Part shown: one piece after another, positions 1-8,982 of the stretch
Position numbering within the stretch: position 1 is the stretch's first letter
How the letters are laid out: each line of letters opens with the position of its first letter
The notes under the pieces: generated by a model
Told to the model about the DNA's origin: nothing
Database searches by the model: none
The model's input: only the letters and a program-made list of their open reading frames with translations
Translations under genes and position numbers: made by a program
Assembly: GCA_945952445.1 (NCBI GenBank)
Contig: CAMFIG010000007.1
Span: 1 to 61,946, forward strand
From: an uncultured Chlamydiae bacterium
GTDB lineage: Bacteria; Chlamydiota; Chlamydiia; Chlamydiales; Rhabdochlamydiaceae
Direction: 5' to 3'
DNA length: 61,946 nucleotides

Positions 1-344
1 AATTTAGGCCCGTTGGAGCCTAGGTTGCCGATTCTTCAACTTTTTTCGGTATAGACACAGGCTCGACCGTTTCTCTAGTGAGATCTTCTATTTTCCAAGG
101 GATAGGAATTAAAAACGAAAAGCATGGTTTTCCCATTTACACAACTTCAATGTTTGAGATAGGCAGCAAGAACTTTGGAAGCATGAATTTGTATCTCTTT
201 GATATCACTCCTGAATTACATGAAATTGATGGCGTATTGGGAATGGATTTTGTCAAGAACCATGTGATTTACATCGATTACAAGGATAAAGTTCTTTATA
301 TCGGCAATAGTAAGCCTAGGATACAAGATAGCAAAAAAATGTAG
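1..344 (+). pseudogene. Retropepsin-like aspartic protease, broken and cut by the window edge
   Basis: The reading frame that ends at the TAG at 342-344 carries an Asp-Thr-Gly-Ser active-site signature (GIDTGST, nt 48-68) and, further on, the typical second hydrophobic element GVLGMDF (about nt 231-251). Together these are the hallmarks of single-domain retropepsin-like aspartic proteases. The frame is interrupted by an in-frame TAG at 21-23, and no ATG lies between that stop and the DTGS motif; the first start-like codon is a GTG at 78, after the active site. Upstream sense sequence may continue in frame 1, so a frameshift is plausible. I infer a decayed gene, although a sequencing or assembly error at the window edge would look the same. 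No operon partner is visible. Confidence 0.55.
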
Positions 345-660
345 TCTTTTAGGGTTCACTTTGACAAAATGCGCAAAAGAATTCGGTTTTGTTCTCTTCC
401 CAGCAAAATGACATAAGCTCATAACTTTTAATGTTTCTAAGTTCTTCTTTATCATAGCGATCACTCCTGCCGGTGAAAAAAACCTCCTTAACTGGCTAAT
501 GCACTCATTTTCATATGCCAGAAACCGGAAATTTCTATTTTGGAGAAACCGGAAATTTGAATTTAGCGCCAACATATATAAAAATTTTTAGTGTGTTATA
601 ATTTTTATTATGATACAATAAATTATGGATTAATATAATTACATAAATGAGGTTAATAAA
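345..660. other. Gene-free stretch with a short direct repeat and AT-rich leader
   Basis: About 315 bp lie between the broken protease and the next gene. The left half has a weak minus-strand open frame that I do not trust as a gene. The right half (560-660) is strongly AT-rich and has a TATAAT at 597-602 that could be a -10 box for the gene at 661, but no good -35 box is placed correctly. A 14-bp direct repeat lies within it (listed separately). Confidence 0.4.
521..557. repeat. 14-bp direct repeat, two copies
   Basis: The 14-mer GAAACCGGAAATTT occurs at 521-534 and again at 544-557, a 23-bp period of roughly two helical turns. Two spaced copies upstream of the AT-rich leader of the gene at 661 could be a protein-binding site, or a scar of an earlier insertion. 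Function is unknown. Confidence 0.5.
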
Positions 661-1242
661 ATGTGGTTAGAGTCGGACATACCAGAAAATCATCCTCTTC
701 TTCGTAAAATTGAATATATGACCATGCAGTCTTGTGAGAGAAAAGAGGCGGAAATCTACTACAAAAATATCAACCGCAAGTATATTACGTTTGATTTACG
801 AGATGGGAAGCTCATGGCTCTTGTGGGAGAGACATTAGAACCTTTTGGATTAAAACAATCTCTAGAGCACCAGTGGCTTCATTCTAAATGGGCATTTTTT
901 CGCATCTGGGCTGAGAAGGAGCTAGCAAAAAGAGGAAAGCAGCACATTCGTGATCTCTATCGGAACCATCCGGAGAAGTTTTTCGATGTGGAGTTTGATG
1001 GGCTTTCTAAAGGATCGTCTATGCATCTTCTGAAATGCAATTATATTATCGATGAGACTGCATCGCAAAAGAGAGTGTGCTTAAAAGAGTACAGCCAAGA
1101 ACAGATTGCACAGCAAGAAGCCTATCTACAGAAAGTGCGTGAATATGAAGCAAGCATCCATCAACACAAGCAGCTTGAAAGTCATTTTAAACAAGAAGAA
1201 GAGGCGAGTGAAGCGCTTTTAGGTCTTGAGAAAAAGGCATAA
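661..1242 (+). CDS. Uncharacterised protein, 193 aa
   Basis: I do not recognise a family. The start ATG has a GAGG about 10 nt upstream and follows a very AT-rich leader with a TATAAT at 597-602. The protein is soluble, without signal peptide or membrane segment. The middle contains QWLHSKW followed by a charged stretch and NHPEKFF. The C-terminal 60 residues are rich in Gln, Glu and Lys and probably form a coiled coil. A similar QWLH-x-KW block occurs in the unfinished ORF at the right end of the window (60836 onward), which lies in a mobile element, so this orphan may itself derive from one. It ends 2 bp before the convergent outer-membrane gene. Confidence 0.6.
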   Translation: MWLESDIPENHPLLRKIEYMTMQSCERKEAEIYYKNINRKYITFDLRDGKLMALVGETLEPFGLKQSLEHQWLHSKWAFFRIWAEKELAKRGKQHIRDLYRNHPEKFFDVEFDGLSKGSSMHLLKCNYIIDETASQKRVCLKEYSQEQIAQQEAYLQKVREYEASIHQHKQLESHFKQEEEASEALLGLEKKA

Positions 1243-1244
1243 AT

Positions 1245-2234
1245 CTACATATAGATATTTAATGCCAAGATTCCGCTAACCAGCTGCTTGGCATTTCTTC
1301 CTGCTACAGAAAACCAGACACCCCCAATCAATCCTATATTAGCGCTCCAGTTATATTCTAAGGCTGGAGCTAAGCTAAACTGCTCAGAAGAAGGAGATCC
1401 GTGGAATTCCGGATTTCCCGGTTTGCCGGAGAATCTTGTTTTATTTGATTGATTATAGATCACGTCAGTAGCAAGAACCCATTTTTGGGTGAAATTATAT
1501 TCAAATCCAAAATCGATAGAGAAGTTATTGCCGGGATAGACTTTGCCGCGAGTTCCTTTCCCTCCTCCGTATACGTTATATCCTTTGATGTAAACACAGT
1601 AAGGGACTGTGTAGGCAAAGGCAATTCTGGGGACAAAAAAATGGTCTGGGAAAGGATTGAATTGGTGGGAAAAAACAATGCTCGCGGTGGGAAGCCAAGA
1701 TCCAGTGCCAGAGGCTTCCGTTCCATTTTTTTTAGGATTGAAGTGTTGGTATTTCCCAAAGGGGATCGTCGTAGTTAAAGACATCTTGATGGCTGGATAC
1801 CAGTATTCGGGAGAGTCTTCATAAATCTGGATGTCAAATCCAATAGGCATATCTCCGAAGCAGAAGCTGTGAGCGCCTTGCTTTTCATTGTAAAAAAATT
1901 GAGGGGTAATTTGAAAGTCAAGCCAGGGAGTCAGTCCTACCTGAGTGTAGAGTTGGAGGTTTGTAATATAAAAATGGGGCGTGCTATGCGGGTGCCAGTT
2001 CTTATCGTAGGATCCTGTTAGGGCGGTAAAGTAGATATAAGGCTCAAAGTTCCATTGTCCTTGAGGGATCGTATGCCCTGAGGGGGCAAATAAAGGGCCG
2101 GTAAACCAAGGAGTGGGTACATGCAAATTATACGGAACGGTGTGGTCAAGATAGGAAACAGAGTAGGATGTTCCAAAGGAAAAGATCCCGGCAAAAGCCA
2201 GGATCTTTGTTAAACATTGTCTGATTGTGCTCAT
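1245..2234 (-). CDS. Predicted outer-membrane beta-barrel protein, 329 aa
   Basis: The N-terminus has a basic start, a hydrophobic core (residues about 8-22) and small residues fitting a signal peptide. The rest is a run of short amphipathic strands rich in Tyr, Trp, Phe and Gly, with a hydrophobic-alternating C-terminus ending in an aromatic/hydrophobic residue (LALNIYM), as expected for a barrel. I see no similarity to the MOMP-like trio at 12.8-16.4 kb. The general pattern resembles barrel proteins annotated as transporter or phenol-degradation meta-pathway outer-membrane proteins, but substrate is unknown. Its ATG (2232-2234) directly abuts the stop of tyrP, so the two are likely co-transcribed. 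Confidence 0.65.
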   Translation of the reverse strand: MSTIRQCLTKILAFAGIFSFGTSYSVSYLDHTVPYNLHVPTPWFTGPLFAPSGHTIPQGQWNFEPYIYFTALTGSYDKNWHPHSTPHFYITNLQLYTQVGLTPWLDFQITPQFFYNEKQGAHSFCFGDMPIGFDIQIYEDSPEYWYPAIKMSLTTTIPFGKYQHFNPKKNGTEASGTGSWLPTASIVFSHQFNPFPDHFFVPRIAFAYTVPYCVYIKGYNVYGGGKGTRGKVYPGNNFSIDFGFEYNFTQKWVLATDVIYNQSNKTRFSGKPGNPEFHGSPSSEQFSLAPALEYNWSANIGLIGGVWFSVAGRNAKQLVSGILALNIYM

Positions 2235-3437
2235 TTACAAGATGGCTTGCAGTGTGTCATGGAAGATTTCAATAACGAGCTCAATAATGATAAAGAAAAT
2301 TAATAGGCTGAGCATCGCTTTGCCTCCAAAAAGCAGGCGAGAGCTGCGTGGGTATTTTTCTCGATATCTGCCAACCCATGCCATGAGTGGGGGGAACAAT
2401 CCAAAGAGAATAGCGCAGCTGTATCCACCGGCATAGCTGAGAGCTTTGAGAAACAGGTGAGGGTAGGTCAAAGCGATCAGAGTAGGAGGAACAAATACGA
2501 AGGTGCAGAGCAGAACTTTTTTAAATCCTCTTTTTTTCCATTTAAGACCATCGGCAAGAAAGTCAAAGAAGGCAAGAGCTAGAGCAATATAGGAAGTTGT
2601 GAGTGTGAAAAATGCAAACGCTTTTCCAATTTGAAAGACCATAGGGTTGCCAGTCAGCTGTTTCAGCGGCCATACGGCGTTCTGCCCTAGATTCTTTGCT
2701 TCTAAAAGATGGTCTAAAGGTACGATCCCCAGGATGAGGACTTCCCAAATCAAATAAACAACCAGAGGGATGCTTGTCCCTAAGATAATCGCAAGGCGTA
2801 CCTTTTTGATGTTGCGATCCATATAGGTCATTAAGGTGGGGATAATAACCTGATATGTAAAAGCGGTAAATAAGACCGGCAGAGAAAGGATAGCTTTCGG
2901 CCAGGCTGTTCTTTGCAATAGGCTTACATTTACATACTTGTAAGAAAAGAAAATAAACAGAAGATAAGTAATCACCACGCCGGAGAAAAGAGCTATATTT
3001 AGGCGGTCGACCGATTTTGTCCCCAAGTAGATGATCGGGGAAAATAAAATCACGTAGACGACGGCGGAAGTCCATCCGGGAAGCTTGTCGCCGAGGATTT
3101 CATTGAGTACTTGCCCCCCTCCTGCGACGTGCGCGATCATGACGGTAACAAAGAGAAAAAGATAGACAATCCAGCAGACCCCTTTTCCAACAGGTCCTAG
3201 TAGTTTGCTAGCCATACTGATGAGATTGGCGTCTTTTGGGAGCCATTGGCATACTTCCAAAAGAAGTAAACCTGTGCACAGCATAAAAACCCAGCAGATC
3301 AGATAAATTGAAATGGCTGGAAGGAAGCCGGCCTCTCCCGTTGCAATCGGCAGAGCGAGCATCCCAACCCCAATCGTTGTGCCTGCAATCAGTAAAGTGC
3401 CTCCTAATACGTGGCCTAGAGAATGAAATAAGCGCAT
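2235..3437 (-). CDS. tyrP: Aromatic amino acid permease (HAAAP family, TyrP-like)
   Basis: A 400-residue inner-membrane protein with about eleven hydrophobic segments. The first segment holds the family signature GGTLLIAGTTIGVGMLALP, the substrate-binding region of Tyr/Trp permeases. It imports tyrosine or tryptophan with the proton gradient; tyrP genes are common in chlamydiae, which rely on host amino acids. I chose the ATG at 3437 because a GGGGAGA ribosome-binding site lies just upstream. A longer frame to 3449 would put that site inside the gene and needs a TTG start. It is followed without a gap by the outer-membrane gene at 1245-2234, suggesting an uptake pair, though that link is inference. 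Confidence 0.9.
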   Translation of the reverse strand: MRLFHSLGHVLGGTLLIAGTTIGVGMLALPIATGEAGFLPAISIYLICWVFMLCTGLLLLEVCQWLPKDANLISMASKLLGPVGKGVCWIVYLFLFVTVMIAHVAGGGQVLNEILGDKLPGWTSAVVYVILFSPIIYLGTKSVDRLNIALFSGVVITYLLFIFFSYKYVNVSLLQRTAWPKAILSLPVLFTAFTYQVIIPTLMTYMDRNIKKVRLAIILGTSIPLVVYLIWEVLILGIVPLDHLLEAKNLGQNAVWPLKQLTGNPMVFQIGKAFAFFTLTTSYIALALAFFDFLADGLKWKKRGFKKVLLCTFVFVPPTLIALTYPHLFLKALSYAGGYSCAILFGLFPPLMAWVGRYREKYPRSSRLLFGGKAMLSLLIFFIIIELVIEIFHDTLQAIL

Positions 3438-3555
3438 GGATCTCCCCAAATATTCTTTAATTTTATCCTGATTTTCGTGTTTTTATTCTTAAAATGCAAG
3501 TGGACAATTTCTTGAGAATTTGCATATGATTTACAATTTGATTTAGGAAGTAGTC

Positions 3556-4083
3556 ATGGAATGTATTCAATTGTCTTTGTCGGGAGCTTTGTTGTTCCAG
3601 CTCGATGTATGGCGCGATGAGAGGGGCTTTTTTTGTGAAAGATACAGAAAGTCTTTTCTTGAAAGCCAGGGGGTTTTGATCGATTTTCCTCAGCAGAACC
3701 ACTCGTATTCCGTCGAGGGAACTTTGCGGGGGATGCATTTTCAAGCGTTTCCGGGACAGGCAAAGTTAGTTTCGGCCATTGCGGGGACAATATACGATGT
3801 TTTTGTCGATATTCGTAAAGACTCTCCGACGTTCGGCAAATGGGATGCAGTGGTTTTGGATTTCCAAAAAACGCTTTTCTTGCCTGTGGGCTTTGCGCAT
3901 GGTTTTTATGTACTCAGCAAAGAAGCGCACGTGGTTTATGAGGTAAGCACTCCTTATAATCCCGCTCAAGAAAAAGGGTTTTGCTATAATGACCCGACTC
4001 TACAGATCCTCTGGCCTTCTGATCCGAAAGTGATCTCAGAAAAGGATAGAACAGCGCCGGCTTTTGCGGAGGTTTTTTTATGA
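3556..4083 (+). CDS. rfbC: dTDP-4-dehydrorhamnose 3,5-epimerase
   Basis: 175 aa, usual size for RmlC/RfbC. It carries the cupin-fold landmarks: the ERGFFCER region, NHSYSVEGTLRGMHFQ with the catalytic His, and the FLPVGFAHGFYVLS strand pair. It epimerises C3 and C5 of dTDP-4-keto-6-deoxyglucose on the way to dTDP-L-rhamnose in the cytoplasm. An AGGAAG site precedes the ATG. Its last codon overlaps the start of rfbD in an ATGA junction, so the two are translationally coupled. It is the first gene of a four-gene run to kdsB; rfbA, the thymidylyltransferase that starts the pathway, is not in this window. Confidence 0.93.
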   Translation: MECIQLSLSGALLFQLDVWRDERGFFCERYRKSFLESQGVLIDFPQQNHSYSVEGTLRGMHFQAFPGQAKLVSAIAGTIYDVFVDIRKDSPTFGKWDAVVLDFQKTLFLPVGFAHGFYVLSKEAHVVYEVSTPYNPAQEKGFCYNDPTLQILWPSDPKVISEKDRTAPAFAEVFL

Positions 4084-4928
4084 AACTTTGGATCGTAGGA
4101 AATAAAGGGCTTTTGGCTTCCCATTTATATAAAAAATGTAGAGCGCTCGGGATCGAAGCGGTCTCGACGAGTCGAGAAGAGTTAGATATTGCTTATGATG
4201 ACCTTATGAGTTTTGTAGAAAAACAGAGGCCTTCGCATATTGTGAACTGTGCGGCTTTTACTCACGTGGATCGAGCGGAAGCACAAAGGGAAGAGGCTTT
4301 TTTTGTCAATGCGTTGGGGCCGGAGAGGATTGGCAAAGCAGCGAGATCTGTTGGAGCGAAGGTTGTCCACATTTCTACAGATTATGTTTTTTCCGGCGAT
4401 AAAAAAGCTCCGTATCTAGAAACAGATGTACCCGATCCTAAAGGTGTTTACGGCCAAACAAAGTGGGAAGGGGAGCGTCGGTTGTTGGAAGTAATGCCAG
4501 AGGCTTGCGTAATACGCACCTCTTGGGTTTATGGAAAAGGGGGAGAGAACTTCTTTTCTCGCTGTCTTGGATTTTTACAGGCAAATAGAGAGCTGGCTGT
4601 TGTTGATGATCAAATGAGTCGAGTTACATATGTTAGTGATCTTGTAGAAGCGATTTTAGCCCTGATTGAGGCGCAAGGGATTTTTCATTTTGCAAATGAG
4701 GGGGTCGTCTCCCGTTTTGCCGTAGCCCAAGAGTTGCGGAGGATGGCTCTTCTATGTAAAATGAATGTTAGCAACTCAATTCGTCCGATCTTATTGCAAG
4801 ATGTGCAGACAGCGGCGCCGCGCCCTCTTTATTCGGCGCTCGATACTGGAAAGTGGGAGTGTTGGAGCGGGCAAAAGCCCAGAAGTTGGCAGGAAACATT
4901 TCAAGAGTATATCCATGAGTATTCGTAA
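4080..4928 (+). CDS. rfbD: dTDP-4-dehydrorhamnose reductase
   Basis: 282 aa. Extended short-chain dehydrogenase: an N-terminal nucleotide-binding Gly motif (GNKGLLASHL), then VNCAAFTHVDRAE, the STDYVFSG block, and the catalytic YGQTKWEGE (YxxxK). It reduces dTDP-4-keto-L-rhamnose to dTDP-L-rhamnose with NAD(P)H. Start codon overlaps the rfbC stop; the 3' end overlaps rfbB by 14 nt. Compared with enteric RmlD the length is slightly short but all key residues are visible. Confidence 0.92.
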   Translation: MKLWIVGNKGLLASHLYKKCRALGIEAVSTSREELDIAYDDLMSFVEKQRPSHIVNCAAFTHVDRAEAQREEAFFVNALGPERIGKAARSVGAKVVHISTDYVFSGDKKAPYLETDVPDPKGVYGQTKWEGERRLLEVMPEACVIRTSWVYGKGGENFFSRCLGFLQANRELAVVDDQMSRVTYVSDLVEAILALIEAQGIFHFANEGVVSRFAVAQELRRMALLCKMNVSNSIRPILLQDVQTAAPRPLYSALDTGKWECWSGQKPRSWQETFQEYIHEYS

Positions 4929-5937
4929 AGGAAACAGGTGCCTTGTGACTGGAGGAGCCGGATTTATTGGCTCTGCTTTTATTCGATATGGACTGCAGCA
5001 AGTGCCTTTTTGCCAGCAGATCGTCAATTTAGACGCTTTAACGTATGCGGGGGATTTGAAGCATGTGGCCTCTGTGTCTTGCGATCCGCGTTATTGGTTT
5101 GTGCAAGGAGATATAGCAGATGAAGCGCTTGTAACTTCTCTTTGCCGCGATTTTAATTTAGATACAATTGTCCATTTCGCTGCAGAATCGCATGTGGATC
5201 GTAGTATTGAAGGTCCAGGAGTGTTTTACAAGACGAATGTAGAGGGTACTCTGCATCTGTTGGAGGTGGTGCGTAAAAATCCGCACATGCATTTCCATCA
5301 TGTTTCTACGGATGAGGTATACGGGTCTTTAGGTAAAGAGGGGATGTTTTCTGAAAGCTCTCCTTATAAACCGAACTCCCCTTATGCGGCTTCTAAGGCA
5401 GCATCGGACCATTTTGTGCGAGCTTATGCGCATACTTACGGGCTTTCTGTGACCCTCTCTCATTGTTCGAATAACTTTGGTCCTTGCCAGCATCGCGAGA
5501 AGTTGATCCCCCGTATGATCTATCATGCTTTATTTGAGCCTTATCTTCCCATCTATGGTAAAGGGGAAAACATTCGAGATTGGCTCTACGTAGACGATCA
5601 CGTTGAAGCGATCTGGATGATTGTGTCGCAAGGGGAAAGAGGGGAGACTTACGATATTGGGGCTGGATGCGAATGGAAAAACATCGACCTTGTCCAAAAA
5701 ATACTGGGCTTTCTTGCGGAAGAGACTTCCATCCCTTTAGAAACGTTTATGCAAAAAATCGCGTTTGTAGAGGACCGGCCAGGTCATGATTTGCGGTATG
5801 CTATAGACTCTGCAAAAATCCATTCTCGACTGGGATGGCGTCCTCGGCATACATTGGAAGAAGGTCTTCGGCAAACGATTGCTTGGAACCTGAAAAATAT
5901 ATACAAGGATGAGATATGTCCCGCATTGTCTGTGTAA
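4915..5937 (+). CDS. rfbB: dTDP-glucose 4,6-dehydratase
   Basis: 340 aa from the ATG at 4915. The frame is open to 4765, but that would bury the start deep inside rfbD, and the protein family begins with the dinucleotide motif CLVTGGAGFIGSAF right after this Met. Other marks are HFAAESHVDRSI, STDEVYGSLG with the catalytic Asp-Glu pair, YAASKAASDH (YxxxK), and NNFGPCQ. The enzyme oxidises dTDP-glucose at C4 and eliminates water to give the 4-keto-6-deoxy sugar. It overlaps rfbD upstream and kdsB downstream (22 nt), so the cluster is tightly coupled. Confidence 0.93.
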   Translation: MSIRKGNRCLVTGGAGFIGSAFIRYGLQQVPFCQQIVNLDALTYAGDLKHVASVSCDPRYWFVQGDIADEALVTSLCRDFNLDTIVHFAAESHVDRSIEGPGVFYKTNVEGTLHLLEVVRKNPHMHFHHVSTDEVYGSLGKEGMFSESSPYKPNSPYAASKAASDHFVRAYAHTYGLSVTLSHCSNNFGPCQHREKLIPRMIYHALFEPYLPIYGKGENIRDWLYVDDHVEAIWMIVSQGERGETYDIGAGCEWKNIDLVQKILGFLAEETSIPLETFMQKIAFVEDRPGHDLRYAIDSAKIHSRLGWRPRHTLEEGLRQTIAWNLKNIYKDEICPALSV

Positions 5938-6653
5938 TCCCTGCCCGATTGGAATCTTCCCGATTTCCCCGCAAGATTTTAGCGGATCTAGCAGGTAAGC
6001 CTTTATTGCAATGGGCGTGGGATGCTGCCAATAGATGTGCTCTTTTCGATGAGGTAGTATTTGCAATTGACTCAGAAGAAACGGCTCGTGTGATTGAGGG
6101 TTTTGGAGGAAAGTTCCGGATGACGGCAAAGGAGTGCTTGAGCGGAACAGACCGTTTGGTGGAACTCTTTAAAAAAGGGCTTATCCATGGCGATATATGG
6201 GTGAATTGGCAGGCGGATGAGCCTTTTATTGCCGAGGCGATGATCCGAGATCTTTTGCAAAGTAGCCAAGATGGGGCTGATGTTTGGACGTTAAAAATAC
6301 GTTTGACAGAGATGGAGAAAATTGCGTCTTCCGATATATGCAAAGTTGTTTGCGATGCAAAGGGATATGCTCTTTATTTTTCCAGGAGTCCAATTCCCTA
6401 TCACAGGAATCTCTTAGAATGGGATAGTTTTTATTTTAAACATGTCGGTCTTTATGCGTATTCTGCAGATGCTTTAGAAAAAATTTCTCACATGCATCCG
6501 TGCGCTATTGAGAGAGCCGAATCATTGGAACAGCTCCGTTTTCTTTTTTATGGTCTTAAGATCAAAGTGCATGAGACAGAACATGAAACGATTGGAATTG
6601 ACCAGCCAGAGCATCTCGCCAAAGCGCGTCAGTTTTTAGCAGCGCAGTTTTGA
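5916..6653 (+). CDS. kdsB: CMP-Kdo synthetase (3-deoxy-manno-octulosonate cytidylyltransferase)
   Basis: 245 aa, the usual KdsB length. It starts with the nucleotide-binding loop IPARLESSRFPRK, then GTDR, the NWQADEP motif (NVQGDEP in most KdsB), FSRSPIPY, VGLYAYS, and a C-terminal ESLEQLRFLFYG and IDQPEHL. These match the CTP-binding and Kdo-binding features of KdsB. It activates Kdo for lipid A glycosylation. Placement behind rfbCDB with overlapping reading frames is unusual, because Kdo and rhamnose pathways are normally separate. It may act on Kdo itself or on a related acid sugar of a surface glycan; Kdo is much the likelier. Confidence 0.88.
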   Translation: MSRIVCVIPARLESSRFPRKILADLAGKPLLQWAWDAANRCALFDEVVFAIDSEETARVIEGFGGKFRMTAKECLSGTDRLVELFKKGLIHGDIWVNWQADEPFIAEAMIRDLLQSSQDGADVWTLKIRLTEMEKIASSDICKVVCDAKGYALYFSRSPIPYHRNLLEWDSFYFKHVGLYAYSADALEKISHMHPCAIERAESLEQLRFLFYGLKIKVHETEHETIGIDQPEHLAKARQFLAAQF

Positions 6654-6758
6654 GTTAAAATAAAAATATATTGTCAGTCTCTCGACTTTCACTTTAGTTG
6701 AGTAATTTCTGAAGATCAGGTATCATCTTTCCCCGAAGGTGTTAAGAATAGGGCATTC

Positions 6759-8198
6759 ATGGCGACAGAAGAGATTCTCAGAAGCCGGTCTGAGTACAAG
6801 TATGGATTTACCACGGAGATAGAGACGGAAAGCTTCCCTAAAGGACTCTCCGAGGAAACCGTGCGGGCTATCTCTGCAAAAAAGGAAGAACCCGCATTTC
6901 TTTTAGAGTTTCGGCTGAAGGCATACCATAAATGGCTGTCCATGCAAGCGCCTGATTGGGCAAATCTCAAGATTGCTCCTATTGATTATCAAGATATTCG
7001 TTACTATTCTGCTCCGAAACGCAAGCAAAAGTTAGATAGCTTAGAAGAAGTGGATCCGGAGCTTCTAAAGACTTTTGAAAGACTGGGGATTCCTCTTGAG
7101 GAACAAAAACGGCTGACGAATGTTGCTGTCGATGTTGTATTTGATTCCGTGTCTCTTGGAACGACGTTTCATAAGACTTTGCAAGAGGCTGGGGTTGTTC
7201 TCTGCTCCATGTCAGAAGCTGTAGAAAAATATCCAGAGCTGCTTGAAGAGTACTTAGGCAGTGTAGTCCCCATCGGCGATAACTATTTTGCAGCGCTGAA
7301 CTCCGCAGTTTTTTCTGATGGTTCTTTTGTGTATGTGCCTCGAGGTGTGCGCTCTCCTATCGAACTCTCCACCTATTTTCGGATCAATGACAAGCAAAGC
7401 GGGCAATTCGAGAGAACGTTGATCATTGCAGAAGAAGATTCTTACGTAAGCTATTTGGAGGGGTGCACAGCTCCCGCATACGATACAAATCAGCTCCATG
7501 CTGCTGTCGTCGAGCTCGTTGCCAAAGATCGCGCAGAGATTAAGTATTCTACCGTCCAGAACTGGTATTCGGGAGATCCGAAGACCGGAAAGGGTGGAAT
7601 TTATAACTTTGTGACAAAACGGGGACGGTGCCAAGGATTCCGCTCGAAAATCTCCTGGACGCAGGTAGAAGCGGGTGCTGCAATTACATGGAAATATCCC
7701 GGTTGTATTCTGCAGGGGGATGAATCTGTTGGGGAGTTCTATTCGGTGGCTTTCACAAGCGGGCAGATGCAAGCAGATACAGGCACCAAGATGATCCACA
7801 TCGGTAAAAATACGCGTTCAACTATTGTTTCGAAGGGGATTTCTGCAGATATGTCCCACAATACATACCGCGGTCTTGTGAAAATTGCTCCTAAAGCAGA
7901 AGGCAGCAGGAACTATACGCAATGCGATTCGATGCTTGTAGGCAATCAGTGCTCTGCCAATACGTTCCCTTATATTGAAGTGGGCAATCGTACTAGCGCG
8001 TTGGAACATGAGGCTTCTACTTCCAAAATGAATGAAGAACAGCTGCTATATCTGCAGACAAGAGGAATATCTAAAGAAGATGCGATCCACATGATTGTTA
8101 GTGGATTTTGCAAAGAGGTTTTCCAGGAGTTACCTCTTGAATTTGCAGCAGAAGCGGAAAAGCTGCTGACGTTAAAGTTGGAAAATTCCGTAGGGTAA
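6759..8198 (+). CDS. sufB: Fe-S cluster assembly scaffold SufB
   Basis: 479 aa, full length for SufB. Diagnostic blocks: [79 protein letters not shown] and EHEASTSKM near the C-terminus. SufB forms the SufBC2D scaffold on which clusters are built with sulfur from SufS and ATP hydrolysis by SufC. It opens a four-gene operon sufB-C-D-S with small gaps or overlaps, the sole complete Fe-S system visible here. There are 105 bp between kdsB and this start in which I could not identify a convincing promoter. Confidence 0.96.
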   Translation: MATEEILRSRSEYKYGFTTEIETESFPKGLSEETVRAISAKKEEPAFLLEFRLKAYHKWLSMQAPDWANLKIAPIDYQDIRYYSAPKRKQKLDSLEEVDPELLKTFERLGIPLEEQKRLTNVAVDVVFDSVSLGTTFHKTLQEAGVVLCSMSEAVEKYPELLEEYLGSVVPIGDNYFAALNSAVFSDGSFVYVPRGVRSPIELSTYFRINDKQSGQFERTLIIAEEDSYVSYLEGCTAPAYDTNQLHAAVVELVAKDRAEIKYSTVQNWYSGDPKTGKGGIYNFVTKRGRCQGFRSKISWTQVEAGAAITWKYPGCILQGDESVGEFYSVAFTSGQMQADTGTKMIHIGKNTRSTIVSKGISADMSHNTYRGLVKIAPKAEGSRNYTQCDSMLVGNQCSANTFPYIEVGNRTSALEHEASTSKMNEEQLLYLQTRGISKEDAIHMIVSGFCKEVFQELPLEFAAEAEKLLTLKLENSVG

Positions 8199-8223
8199 AC
8201 TTAAAAAAGATAAGGTTTTTTGC

Positions 8224-8979
8224 ATGTTGGAAATCAAGAATCTTGTGGTGTCAAAAGAAGGCAAGAGGATTATCAAAGGGCTCTCTTTGGTTGTACAGGC
8301 AGGAGAGGTTCATGCGATCATGGGCCCAAATGGCGCCGGTAAATCGACTCTTGCAAAAGTTCTTGCAGGAGACCCTTCATATGAAGTAGAGCAGGGAGAT
8401 ATATTGCTTTTAGGGGAGAGTCTTCTCGACAAAGAACCGGAAGAGAGGGCGCATTTAGGAGTTTTTATGGGTTTTCAATATCCCTTGGAGATCCCCGGCA
8501 TTACAAACTTCCAATTTCTCCATGCAGCATACAATGCTAAACGCAAAGCGCATGCGCTGGATCTTATCGAAGAAGAACCTTTTCGAAAGAAGCTGGAGCA
8601 AATTATGGATGCCATGGAGATCCGTTTTGAGTTCCAAGATAGGAACTTGAATGAGGGATTTTCCGGAGGAGAAAAAAAACGCAATGAGATCCTCCAGATG
8701 GCGGTGTTGGAACCTTGTCTTGCTATATTAGATGAGACAGACTCGGGCCTTGATATCGATGCGATGAAGGTTGTTGCAAAAGGGGTAAACCAACTCATGA
8801 CTCCCGAGCGTTCTTTGTTGTTGATCACCCATTATCAGAGGCTCTTGGATTATATACGTCCCGATTTTGTCCATGTGTTAATGGATGGAAGGATTGCCCT
8901 TTCTGGGGATGCCTCCCTTGCGTTGGAATTAGAAAAGCGAGGATATGACTGGCTCGTGGCGGCAGAGGAGACGAGGTAA
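8224..8979 (+). CDS. sufC: Fe-S cluster assembly ATPase SufC
   Basis: 251 aa ABC-type ATPase. Walker A is GPNGAGKST near residue 36; the SufC-type signature NEGFSGGEKKRNEI is followed by the Walker B region LAILDETDSGLD, where the Asp/Glu-Thr-Asp pattern is typical of SufC rather than transporter ABCs. The H-loop lies in LLLITHYQRLL. It partners SufB and SufD. It begins 25 nt after sufB and ends 3 nt before sufD. Confidence 0.96.
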   Translation: MLEIKNLVVSKEGKRIIKGLSLVVQAGEVHAIMGPNGAGKSTLAKVLAGDPSYEVEQGDILLLGESLLDKEPEERAHLGVFMGFQYPLEIPGITNFQFLHAAYNAKRKAHALDLIEEEPFRKKLEQIMDAMEIRFEFQDRNLNEGFSGGEKKRNEILQMAVLEPCLAILDETDSGLDIDAMKVVAKGVNQLMTPERSLLLITHYQRLLDYIRPDFVHVLMDGRIALSGDASLALELEKRGYDWLVAAEETR

Positions 8980-8982
8980 ATC

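Noticed and set aside
216..575. Minus-strand frame of 119 codons
   Set aside because: It overlaps the broken protease in antisense, includes the direct repeat and reads as low-complexity Asn/Phe/Arg; no ribosome-binding site.
7254..7799. Long minus-strand frame inside sufB
   Set aside because: Antisense shadow of a well-supported gene; composition rich in Cys, His and Arg, as usual for shadow frames.
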